A stretch of DNA of 64,000 bases. Source: Thalassia testudinum (lineage: Eukaryota; Streptophyta; Magnoliopsida; Alismatales; Hydrocharitaceae). The stretch is taken from positions 29,821,501-29,885,500 of the forward strand of contig JAZHRO010000056.1 in NCBI GenBank assembly GCA_037157565.1, in the 5' to 3' direction. Positions 10,921 to 21,399 of the stretch are shown in pieces; position 1 is the stretch's first letter; the number at the start of each line of letters is the position of its first letter. A program made the translations under genes and the position numbers. The notes under the pieces are model-generated. The model was not told the DNA's origin. It worked only from the letters and a program-made list of their open reading frames with translations, and made no database searches.

Positions 10921-12640
10921 CCATTAATTGAACTGAAGCCCTTACCTTACTCACTCAAGTATGTGTTCTTGGGCGAAAGTGAGACATGCCCAGTCATTAT
11001 CAATGCCCACTTAACCCAAGAATAGGAGCATCAATTGATTTCTACGCTTCAAGACCATAGGGCTGCTATCGGGTGGAGTATTGCTGATCTCCGTGGTATT
11101 CGCCCCTCGTATTGCACTCATCACATTTACATGGATGAGGGGGTGAAACCTTTGAGACAACCTCAAAGATGGCTTAACCCGAATATGCTAGAGGTTGTTA
11201 AGAAAGAGATCATCAAATGGCTTGATGCGGGCATTGTATATCCAATATCAGACAGCCAGTGGGTGAGTTCGATCCAGATATTGCCCAAGAAAGCAGGACT
11301 CACCGTCATGAAGAATGATAAGGGAGAATCCATCCCAACCCGCACTGCGACATCTTGGCGGGTCTGGATCGACTACAGGAAACTGAACACGGCTACCCAA
11401 AAGGATCACTTTCCTTTGCCGTTCATTGTTCAGATCTTGGAATGGTTAGCCGGACGCAGTTTCTTCTGCTTTCTGGGTGGATACTCCGGGTATAATTAAG
11501 TAGCGATTAGCCCAGAAGATCGAGACAAGACCACATTCACATGCCCCTTTGGAACATTCACTTTCAAGCAGATTCCCTTTGGCCTCTACAACACACCAGT
11601 GACATTTCAGCGTTGTATGATGGCCATCTTCTCTGACATGATTGGGGACTATGTGGAGGTATTCATGGATGACTTCTTCATTTGTGGAGATGACTTCGCA
11701 TTTTGTCTTGATAACCTCACCAAGATCCTGAAATGGTGTATTGAGGTAAACCTAGTACTATCCTAGGAGAAAAGCCATTTCATGGTGAGGGATGGCATAG
11801 TACTAGGGCACAGGATCTCCAAAAATGGACTCGAGGTCGACCGAGAAAAATTCGAGATTATTTCCCACTTATCGCCACCTAGCTTGGTCAAGTAGATCAG
11901 AGCATTCTTGGGTCACGTCGGCTTCTATCAGAGATTTATATGCGATTTCTCAAAAATTGCACGGCCTTTGACGAATCTCTTGTTTGCCGATGTCCCATTT
12001 GAGTTCGACACCTCGTGTCTCAGCGCCTTCGAGACTTTACGAAGTGCTGCCTTCGATTCCCCGATTCTCCAACCACCCGACTGGTTGCTTGATTTCGAAA
12101 TGATGTGTGACGCTTTTGATTTTGCCGTCGGTGCTGTTTTAGGCCAGCGTCGGGAGAAACAACCCTTTTTCATATGCTATGCTAGCAAGACGTTGAATGA
12201 GGCTCAGCGTAGTTATATTATCACAGAAGAAGAACTGCTAGCAGTAGTATTCGGGTTGGAGAAATTCAGATCATATTTATTAGGGTCCAAGGTCATCATT
12301 TTCACTGACCACTCTACCCTCCGGCATTTGTTTGCAAAGAAGGATGCCAGACCACATCTCATTAGATGGATCCTTCTATTGCAGGAGTTTGATATTGAAA
12401 TCCGTGATAAAGTTGGAAAATAGAATGTTGTGGCAGATCACCTATCCAGACTGGACCCAAATCACATTCCTTATTCCCTGCTATCCACGAGCAATTTCCA
12501 GATGAATCTCTTTTGGCAGTTCATTTTGTTGCGTTTCCTTGGTACGCGGATATCGCGAACTACCTTGTCGTAGGCAAGATCCCGCGAATTTTTCTGAGGG
12601 CCAGAAACTCAAATTAACCGCAAAAGCCAAATACTACCTT
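10921..12640 (+). pseudogene. pol: Reverse transcriptase and RNase H of element A, broken by stops
   Basis: One frame from 10921 to about 12423 reads through RT (LNPNMLEVVKKEI, YPISDSQWVS, WIDYRKLNTATQKDHFPLPF, FQRCMMAIFSDM, VFMDDF) and RNase H ([35 protein letters not shown]). The catalytic FMDD box and RNase H acids are kept. Stops in this frame are TAG at 11023, TAA at 11497, TAG at 11764, 11893 and 12421; element D has a sense codon at each. After 12421 VADHLSRLD, the end of RNase H, is seen, and then the frame is lost. Nonsense mutations far outnumber frameshifts here. Confidence 0.93.
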
Positions 12641-13805
12641 TGGGATGACTCACTGCTCTTCCTCATTGGAGTGGATTAGATTATTTGTAGATGCATCCCA
12701 GACTCTGAGATCCCCAGTGTGTTATCTTTCTGCCACAATGATGCTTGTGGTGGCCATTTCTCGGGATGGAAAATCGTTGCAAAAATTTTGCAGTCGGGAT
12801 TTTTCTCGCCAACTATCTTCAGAGATACACATGAATACGCCCAACGCTACAAACTATGACCAGGAGAGACATGATGCCACTCCAGCCCATCATGGTTGTA
12901 GAAGTGTTCGACGTATGGGGCATCAATTTTATGGGCCCTTTTTTGAACTCGCATGGCTTCGAGTACATATTACTAGTCGTCGACTATGTCTCGAAGTGGG
13001 TCGAGGCCATCTCGGCGAGACGGGCTGACCATAAGACCATCATTTCTTTCGTACGGTAGAACATCTTCGTGAGATTCGGAATACCCCACGCTCTGATTAG
13101 CGATGGGGGAAGCCACTTCATTCAAGCTCATTTCAAGTTGTTATTAAAGAAATATGGGGTACATCACCGTATAGCCACCCTGTATCACCCGCAGACCAAT
13201 GGGTAGGTTGAAGTGTCTAACTGTCAGATCAAGCTGATTCTCCAAATGACGGTTAGACCAGACAGGAAGGATTGGTCCAATAAATTAGTTGATGCACTCT
13301 AGGCATATCGGACTGCATACAAGGCCCTACTCGGAATGTCACCATGTCGCATGGTATATGGCAAGGCCTGTCACCTTCCTGTAGAGCTAGAACACCGCGC
13401 CTTTTGGGTGGTTCGAAAATGTAACCTTGACCTCGATGTATGAGGTCAAGAATGAAAACTCCAGCTCAGTGAATTAGAAGAGATCCGGTCGGAGGCCTAT
13501 GAGAATGCATTAATATACAAAGATAAGACCAAGGCCTTTCATGACCGCCACATCTGGAGGAAAGCATTCACGTCCAACCAGTGAGTCTGGTTGTTTGATT
13601 CTCGATTAAAGCTGTTCACAGGGAAGCTCAAGTCCAAATGGACTGGCTCGTATGTTATGATTCATCCATATCCTAATGGGGCAGTCCAGATCTAGGACCC
13701 AAAATCTGGGCATATATCTACGGTAAATGGCTAGCACCTCAAGCCATTTTTGGCCCAGGAACCTCCTCCACCTGACGAGGTTGTCCATCTTATTGAGGAC
13801 GTGTG
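12641..13805 (+). pseudogene. pol: Integrase of element A, broken, first catalytic Asp lost
   Basis: The zinc-finger part near 12680-12860 is recognisable only across frame changes. The core from 12856 reads [13 protein letters not shown]; the Asp of WGID is Asn (AAT at 12925). ISDGGSHF with the second Asp is kept, and the Glu region follows a stop (TNG-stop-VEVSN, TAG at 13204). The C-terminal part has [24 protein letters not shown] and PYPNGAVQI. Stops at 13057, 13204 and 13300 are CAG or TGG in element D; 13732 is a TAG shared with D. The frame closes near 13803. Confidence 0.9.
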
Positions 13806-14060
13806 ATTGAGTGCTCGCCCGACTGGAAGCGTTAAACTCAGCACATTTAGATAGCATATCCCACATTCCACCATCATCTATACATAACCATTTTTATACA
13901 TAGCATATTTTTCTTTTAGCATATTTCCTTTTTGTATATTGCTTAATAACAGGTTGGCCGGTGCTGAATATAATTATAGGAGCAATTATAGGTGATTTCT
14001 ACCCATTCTCTCGTAGTATTTATTTTCTTTTATACTCATGCATGAGGACATGCAAGAACT

Positions 14061-14076
14061 TAGGCATGGGGGGGTA
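14061..14076 (+). other. First (internal) polypurine tract of element A
   Basis: TAGGCATGGGGGGGTA just after pol. Its core equals the terminal tract, so it may serve as a second plus-strand primer site. Confidence 0.65.
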
Positions 14077-15773
14077 GATACAACAAAACTGAAAAGTTTT
14101 TATGCCAACATTTAGGAAAAACCTCATAGTTGCATGTAAAACGTACTTTAGGACCCTAAATAAAAGAACAATCGACTCCACCTCCAATGCTCGCATTGGA
14201 GGTAAAAATCATCCACAACAGCAATTCCGACTCAGCCGCTCACCTCTTGTTCTAAATTTAGGGTTAAGCTGATTGTAACCCGATACGGGAATTTCACAAA
14301 GTACAAATTATACGAGGTTACTTGTTCATAGCTTATATACATATTGCATTCATGATAAGATTATTTTATTAAGAGAATGCATTAGGGATTTTATCCTCTA
14401 ATTGATTCTTGTAATAGGAATCCAGTACAACTTTTCATACACACGTAGAATTTACAATGGATTCACGGTGAAGGCTGATAAACGTCTTCAGTCTGTGAAG
14501 AAAAAGCAGTGCCTCTTTTCCTAAACCCCTGGACAGTGTTTTGGGAGTCAGGCAGATTTTCCTCCAAAAATCCACCAAATAGTGTGAGATGAGAGTAGAG
14601 TATACTGGTGCTCTAAGATTAGTGCAAGGAATATGGAATCCTAGATAATTAGGTGACGATACTCTGAGATAAGGCATAGTTTTCGCTCCCGGTTCCTGCG
14701 TATACATTTTTGTGTGAAATATTGAGAGCCACAAAATAAGGAAATACACGAAGGTGAGTTTTCATAAAACTAGGGCTAAGGTGGATGGTTACGACCATTC
14801 TCTACGGAATCCTTGGCTGAAGGAGGGTGTTGATGTTAAGGTCAAAAATACACTATCCTATCTGTCTCTCCCGGTGTCGTGAGTAGGTACTTCCACCAAA
14901 TAAGCCACCCAATGTCTCTTGAGTACCATCAATCCCTAATAATGCCTCCTAAATAAAGTTCATGGATGTGTGCTACTTGTGTTATGTTGAAAAAAAAAGA
15001 AAAGAAAAATTGAAAAAAAAATAGAAAAAGAAGAAAAAGTAAAGAAAAAAAGTTACTATTTATTTTTGTTGCATTGAGGCAATACCACCAAATAAATCTG
15101 AAATCCACCAAATATGACCTTAACCTATTTTTCTTGTGTTTCTGACCACCCGAATACTAGCCAAGGAATTCTGACTTAGTGGTAGGGTTATGAGAACTCA
15201 ATTAAAGTGTTAATACCTAGTGAGACCACCAGTTACAGATCGTATATGTGAATCTGGTAAGGTTGTGTGCTCTGAGGAAAAGAAAGAAAAGAAAAAGAGT
15301 AAGAGAGAATAGATACAAAGGAATCAAAAGGGAGCATAGTTTTTCTCGTCTTTCTCTAAGTTGAGTTACTTAGTAATCTGGGAATCTAGATTTTGTAGTA
15401 TTAGTCTCTATGTAGCACCAAGTGAGAGTGAGCCACCAAATATATAATCTTTTCCCTTAGAGATTCTCTACCTAAGCCTAAAGCCGGGGTGAAATTCATA
15501 GAATATCTTGAATACCCCAAGGGAAGAAGTCTGCCTATCCTGCTAGAATTTTTACTAGGGGTCAAGTACAAGCGTTAGAGGTGTATCAATTTTTCACTTG
15601 AATCCGTTGCAAAAGCTACATAGCTGCACTTTCATGATTGTCTAGATTTCTAGAGCATGGGATGAAAACAAAAAGGAGAAAAATCTCTATGCATACACTT
15701 GATAAAATAATCAATCCCTTAAGAACCCTTCTATAAATAATTTAGTCTTGCATTTGCTAGGGACTAGCAAGAT

Positions 15774-15788
15774 TTAGGCATGGGGGTA
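15774..15788 (+). other. Terminal polypurine tract of element A
   Basis: TTAGGCATGGGGGTA directly before the LTR start TGATTG at 15789; this position is where plus-strand DNA synthesis is primed. Confidence 0.9.
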
Positions 15789-18107
15789 TGATTGCGCAGC
15801 AATCATAGGTCTTAATTGACTTAAATTAAGCTAGAACTTAGCATAAGTTAGGGTAATTCATGCATGCATATGCATTATCTGCATCTTTACTACTTTCCTT
15901 TAGCTATGCATGAAATAATGTTATAATGTGTTGATTAAGTGCATTATGTCAATTGCAGGCAATAAGTTGAGCAGGAGCTGGATCTGGAATAGGATCTGAA
16001 GCTAGATCAGGAATAATGGATGTTGCAGCAGAGCTGGAGCAGAAGACTTAGATTAGATGTAGGAATAATGATGTAAGGGAGCTAAGGTTTTCTATTCTAT
16101 TAAGTAGGAATAAAGTAGTAAAATGTGAAGAGCTTAGGTCCATCCTAGCTATAGGATAGCCTAGAGACTTCCCCAAGCCTTAGCCACCCTTAGATTAGGT
16201 CACAACACCCTAGGAAGCCCTAAAACCCTAGTTCCAACCCTTATCTGGACATCCAAATAAGTTATAGGATGTCCAGGATCCTTAGCCATCTCCCGCACAC
16301 CTTAAACCTACTTCTGCAATATTATTGGACGTCCAGACACTTTGTCAGACATCCAATTTTTGCAGAATACCCAAAATAGAACCTTGATTTCCCCCTGACT
16401 CAGATTGGACGTCTAGAACTGAAGTCTGGACTTCTGATTTTTGAGTATAAGTCGTCTGATCACATTTTTGGACATCTGGTACTGGTCTCGAATCCTTGTT
16501 TTGAGATTCAGGTCTTGATCGTGGATCTCTGGCTTCCTAGACCTAATCCCAACCCAATAGGAACCTCAATTAAGGTGTTCTAACCCTAGTACATCACCTC
16601 TAGACCTACCTAAGGACCTAATTAGGTCCTCACCAAACCCAATTGACTTAGATTAAAGTCAATTACCTTCACCTAAGTCAATTGGACTCATTGAGTCCAA
16701 TTGAGCTCAGATCTCAACCCATACAAGTTCAATTGGACTTGGTGAGAGTCTAATTGACCTAAACCCAACTTAATTGAGTTATTTTACTCTCCATTAGGTT
16801 CACACTCATTCAATTAAACTTAGGTTAAGTTTAATTGCATTTTCCCCTTAGCAATTAGGGTTTGTGACCCTAATTCAAGACATGCACGTACTTAAACCCC
16901 TTAGGACCTAACCTAAACCACCTAGCCACATAGAGCACGACCACACCACACACACACACACTTCTCTAGAGTTCTCTAGAACTCTCTTGAAGTGGTGCCA
17001 CCTCTTGGTTGCCAAATTTAGCAACCTAGAGGCATTCAAATTGAGATCCACATTTTTTGGATCTCAAAAACCACCTCTATTCTCATGTGGCCGGCCACTC
17101 TTAGACTCTCTCTAGAGTGTTCCACACCTCTCTAGAGAAAACCCTTGAGTCTATAAAAAGACCCCATGGGCAGCCAAGCGCACCCATTCACATCCCTTGG
17201 CTTCCATTGGCTCCATGCACGCCCACCTTCACTTAGGCTAGCCACTCCACCTCCACGAGCTCACCACCACCATGGAGGACATCATGCTGAGATGCTGGAT
17301 CAATCCTCCCTCTCTCCAAGGGTCGGCCTAAGCTCCATTGGCCGCCCCTCATTCTCCTCCCGACCATTCCAAGGCCATCGGGGACCACCCCTGAATGCCC
17401 TTTTGTTATGCTAGATTCAGTTTATGCTCTTCGTAGTTTACTACTTTTTATTACTGCTTAGTAGAGTAGTCTTTATTCTCCTCCAATGATGCATGCAAAA
17501 TCCCCCCATTGATTCTTGTATGCAGACATTTTCTGGTAGCTAGATTTAAATTCCAATCATTTCTGTACAAGCTTTCCTCTATAGTTTTTGTTGCAAACAA
17601 CTCTCCCACTGAATGAATGAAAAATGCTTATATATATATGTCTCCATGTTGTAAAATCACCATGAGCTTATTGATTAACATTATATTTGCGTGATTCAAA
17701 TTGCCTGTTTTAATTGTCTATCCATTCCGCAACAAGCATGTCATTTCCTGTGAATATTGAAAATCTAACGATAGATGCTTTCTCCGTAAATAGTCACCAC
17801 CTCACTAGAATCGTGTGCATAGAAACTCACACGTTCACCTTTTTGATTTACTTAACGCACATGCACATAATCTGAGTTCATAACAGAAGTGGTGAAATCT
17901 TAATTAGGAGATTGGAAACTGGCATTCATTTTTAAACAAAGTAGAGTGGCAAAAAGATCTATTTCAAAAGTAAAACAAATGCCTCCCAGAGACGAATGAC
18001 AAGGACTCAAGTCTTGTTATTTTTAGAAACTTATTTTTTGATGAACATTTTTGCGTGACTATACTACGATCCTGACGACTTTCAAAACGTGCGAAAACGG
18101 TTTTATC
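15789..18107 (+). mobile_element. 3' LTR of element A, 3' end truncated
   Basis: It begins TGATTGCGCAGCAATCA and follows S1 for almost all its length, including the GACGTC-like U3 repeats (16250-16490), the TATA box at 17152 and the end block ACTATACTACGA (18058). S1 ends TTCTCAACA, but here similarity stops near 18107 and a minus-strand fragment follows, so the last 15-20 bases are missing. It could instead be the 5' LTR of element D displaced by fragment C; see findings. Confidence 0.88.
17152..17160 (+). promoter_or_regulatory. TATA box of the A 3' LTR
   Basis: TATAAAAAG followed by ACCCCATGGG, matching the box of S1 at 4300. Confidence 0.75.
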
Positions 18108-18762
18108 TGGAGACAAGCACCAAGGAGACGATATGTTATTATGCAACTTTGAGGGAAATTTCCCACCTCTTCATGGTAGGAACTCATCCAATCAACTTGT
18201 GTTGTCGAGCCGCTCCTAAGATAGATCTTCGAGATGGCTTTTCAAAACAAAATACTTTTGGCGTGATTTTCTTTGTTAAGCACACTGAACCAGACTTAAT
18301 GTCTGATTTTGGATGCTTAGGTTACCAAGTCTCGCAAACCAAAGGGTAGGCAACGGGGTCGAATAATCTCTAAGCCTTAGACGTACTACATTAGTCTCAC
18401 ACTTTCCTCAACCTCTTGAAGACTAATCCGGATCATAACAAATACGAGAGTGTTTAAGCCCTAAAATAGGCCTAAGAGGCCTAAGGTCGGTACTTGTCAC
18501 TAATCTCCTAAGTTTTAGCCTTCGAGGTCTTAATTCATCATCCGATCCAACCTAGAAGTTAGGTAAGTTCCATACTCAAATTTAAGGGACAATCTCATTT
18601 TCTTTTCTTTTTGACTACTCTGTTTTCTCTTAATTTTCTTTTCTTTTCTTCTCCTCAATTGTTTTTAAGTTCAAATTGACCTTTCCTTTCCTCTTTTCTC
18701 CTTTTTTTTTTTAAACAAACCCTTCCATGCATTGATTTTCACAACGTTTTGCACTTTAATAC

Positions 18763-18778
18763 CCCCCCATGCCTAAGA
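18763..18778 (-). other. Internal polypurine tract of fragment C
   Basis: Plus sense ACCCCCCCATGCCTAAG; on the minus strand CTTAGGCATGGGGGGG. It corresponds to 51976-51993 in element G. Confidence 0.65.
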
Positions 18779-19055
18779 TTTGTAATATCCTCATTGTAAA
18801 TTAGGTGGGTTCGAGTTCAATTCAGATCATACATTAGAACAGGTGGGTGGTGAACGGGTTGGAATGACTTTTGCAGACGATTTCTAGCTCTGATACAAGT
18901 ATGAAAGGTGGAGTCGGCTATTCCAACGGACCAGCCGTAAAGTGCAATATGATTTCAGCAAAGAGATATGTCAGAAAAGTTTTAGGTTTTTCAAAGATGA
19001 TGGGTTGCCTCCCGTTAAGTGCTAAGTTTAATGCCATCGGCTGAGCATAAGGAGC

Positions 19056-19834
19056 TTAAAAGGATATGTCAACTGTCGCATTATGATGAGTGATAGGGGA
19101 AAATATGTGATCGTGGTGGATGAGAATCAGATGGCCACAAATGAGTATCAAATTATGATGAAGAGTCATTCTAGAAGGTCTATGATATGGGTCAAGTGGA
19201 TTCATTTCTGGGTGGCTCTCATGGAGTTTCAGTGGAGGAATCACTCGGAAGATGTAGTGATCATGGAGTTTTGAAGTAAGATTGTCGTGGGTCCAGGACT
19301 TAATAGATGTGAATCTAGTCAGCATATCCTAGATCTGTGGTTCGTCTTACGCAATGTGACTCAATGGATCCATTTCTAATGAGTCATCTTGATTTCTCTC
19401 TAATGGGTGTAAGATCAATTCCTCAAAAGATGACTCGAAGATTGGGTTCTCTAATGATTCTTCTCTATAGTTTCATCCAATCAAAAGTGAATGTCTGGAG
19501 AGTGCCTTTTTGATCATCCAATTCCAAATCTATAAAGGATTCATACTCTGGGTTGTGGTCACTCTCGATATCTACCATGCCCATTCCTAGAGATCCTCAA
19601 AACAATCATCATAATGAAATGTCTCCAGATCCATGGAATAAAAATCGGAATCCCGTTGATTGTTATCCTGTTCCCCGAAATCCATGTGTATGTCCTCATG
19701 ATCAAAAGTGAAAGCTTTTGTTACTCTCAATTCGTTGGAATCATGCTCAGCCAAATCGAGATCCTTCATCATGTGGAAAAGATCCAGTTCTGGCTCTAGG
19801 TTTTCTACTACCGAAATGGTCATGAGATTCTAAA
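19056..19834 (-). pseudogene. Acidic coding remnant of C, function unknown
   Basis: After the protease the minus strand reads MTISVVENLEPELDLF and then a D/E/H-rich stretch to 19587, stops, and a further open stretch 19325-19056. It is not RT. It sits where RT would begin and ends just before the conserved ALNGRQP-coding block, as does the long ORF of element G; its composition (acidic, S/H-rich) is similar. A relation to the G ORF is inferred from position and composition only. Confidence 0.45.
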
Positions 19835-20235
19835 TCAAACTAGTTGTTTTGCAAAGCATTTTCCTTTTCCTTTAGATGATGCATTGAAAATATTGATCTC
19901 AGTTCTCTTATCTCTAGAGGCAATCACCATGTACCCTGATTCACAATTAATTATGGCTCTTGCAGTAGCCAAGAAAGGTCTTCCCAAAATCAAGGGCATA
20001 TCTTGTATTTGTTGTGGTGCATCCATGTCAAGAACTAGGAAATTAGCTAAGTAGTTGAAATCCTTGACTCTAACTACCACATCCTCTACCAGCCCAATCA
20101 GGGTGATTACGGTTCTGTCAGCTAATTGCAGAGTAACATCAATGGGTTTTAGCTATTCAATCTGTAGTTTCTCAAATAGGGCGATTGGGATTAGGTTGAT
20201 AGAAGCACCAAGATCCAGTACAGCCCATTTGAAAT
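19835..20235 (-). pseudogene. Protease fragment of C
   Basis: Minus-strand reading gives VLDLGASINLIPIALFEKL, a stop, LKPIDVTLQLADR, VEDVVVRVKDF, NFLVLDMDAP, LGRPFLATARAIINCESG: the aspartic protease of Athila/Tat elements with the active-site DLGAS intact. The open part is 20080-19835. The 5' part is lost at the junction with D at 20235-20236. The stop near 20150 would be Q or E in relatives. Confidence 0.85.
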
Positions 20236-20253
20236 TGGCACCGTTGCCGGGGT
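20236..20253 (+). other. Primer-binding site of element D
   Basis: TGGCACCGTTGCCGGGGT, one base from the PBS of J (TGGCACCGTTGCCGGGGA at 63873). Athila-type elements use a TGGCGCCGTTGCCGGGGA site complementary to a tRNA-Asp 3' end (known family feature). Confidence 0.9.
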
Positions 20254-21399
20254 GGCAAGGTGACTTTTTGATTTCAACTCTAACATACTATTTTTGTGTG
20301 CAGATTAAACCAGAGAAGCGGTGAACGAATCGAAGTGGGCGCTGCAAAAATCAGGTGCACACAATCCTATTTGGAAATTCAGCCATAAAGTGTCATTTTT
20401 AAAATTCAATAGCCATGTTTCTAATGCTCCAAAAATCCTAAAGTTTGAATTGGAACTAGATTTTCAAGTTATCTTTCCAATGCCACCATTCCCAAAAAGA
20501 AATTCCATCTATGGAATTTTTAAAAATTCGTGGAGTACATGTGTCAGATTGCTTAAAAATAGAACTTTTATGAATTTTGAAAATCAATTCTGACAAACAT
20601 ACAAATCATATTGACTCGAAATTTATGAGGTGTGAAAGATAATCAAATTAGCTTTCAATATCATATTTTCACAAAATTTTTGGAGCATATTTAATATCAT
20701 TTCCAATAGAAAAACCAAACACAGGGTCTAAATCCCAGAGTTGACCCCTTGCTAGTTAAAAATTCATAACTATTTGTTGGAAAATGTAAAAATTATGAAA
20801 AAAAAAACTCTCTGAAAAGCTTATTGCAAGTGGAATCTTCTTGCGAAGTTTCAAATCATTTGAATTCCATCTTTACCTGAGAGTTTATATTTGATTTGGG
20901 ATCTTTAATTTGAAACAACTTAGAAGTGCATGAGCTAATAAGACCACATTGGACTAACTTGGACTTCGACGAGCCCAAAAGTTAGTCAGGGAGGAGAGTC
21001 ACCTTGTGGACCGCCCACCATCTACTACATTGAAGAGATAGGTTAAGAATTCATATAAACACATCAAATAACCTACATTTGGCTTGAAACTACTGAGGAG
21101 TTTCAACTTATCTTGCAAAACTTGGTGTCTAAGGCTGCGGGGTAGCATCAAAAGACCACGGCTGTAGGGTAATGGAACCGGAGGCGAAACCCAAAGGGAG
21201 AACCTTCCTCATAGTCCCCTTGTAACTAGCCTAGCCGAGTTTGCCTGAGAGGCGAGAATTCCTTGCAGTTGGTCTTTTGCCAAATTTTCTTCAACTTGAA
21301 CTTGAACGAAAAATCTGGTCAACTGATTTTAAGGACCACTCTGATTAACAAGGCCTTAGCCTTGTTCTTCTTGACTACACCAACCCTTTGAGTTGGTGT
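20254..21399 (+). other. 5' leader of element D
   Basis: About 1.1 kb, collinear by eye with 1-1495 of element A though diverged. The short ORF 20321-20593 has no counterpart in A and is taken as chance. Confidence 0.75.

Larger units (their letters stand above)
13806..15788 (+). other. Long 3' region of element A with two polypurine tracts
   Basis: About 2 kb after integrase with no ORF of note; Athila elements may carry an env-like gene here, but none is seen. It opens with CATGAGGACATGC and the first polypurine tract (14061-14076) and ends with a second at the LTR (15774-15788). In between, the word CCACCAAAT recurs (14572, 14893, 15085, 15104, 15433), and there is an A/GA-rich run at 14985-15055. 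D and fragment E have the same organisation. Confidence 0.8.
1..18107 (+). mobile_element. Element A: decayed Athila/Tat-type Ty3/gypsy retrotransposon, 5' end outside window
   Basis: Order on the plus strand is leader, gag, protease, RT, RNase H, integrase, long 3' region, polypurine tract and 3' LTR, which is the Ty3/gypsy order. The 5' LTR and PBS lie to the left of the window. Two solo LTRs with target-site duplications interrupt it (2953-5124 and 5617-9717); without them the reading of gag into protease is continuous with the related element D. Every coding domain carries stops or frameshifts, so the copy is dead. The 3' LTR loses similarity to its family near 18107, where an inverted fragment of another element begins. 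Confidence 0.9.
18108..20235 (-). mobile_element. Fragment C: part of a non-autonomous minus-strand element
   Basis: Read on the minus strand: protease (20235-19838), an acidic coding stretch, the block AAGTGCTAAGTTTAATGCC region with its neighbour GGGTTGCCTCCCGTTAAGT (plus sense 19002-19020), an internal polypurine tract (18763-18778) and a 3' region. Blocks near 18110-18240 and 18760-19025 match the internal region of element G (51290-51410 and 51975-52255). RT and integrase are absent between protease and 3' region. Both ends are cut: no LTR is attached, and the right edge touches the PBS of D. Confidence 0.78.

Noticed and set aside
13806..15788. env-like gene as in some Athila elements
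   Set aside because: No ORF above about 100 codons on the sense strand, no signal peptide or membrane pattern.
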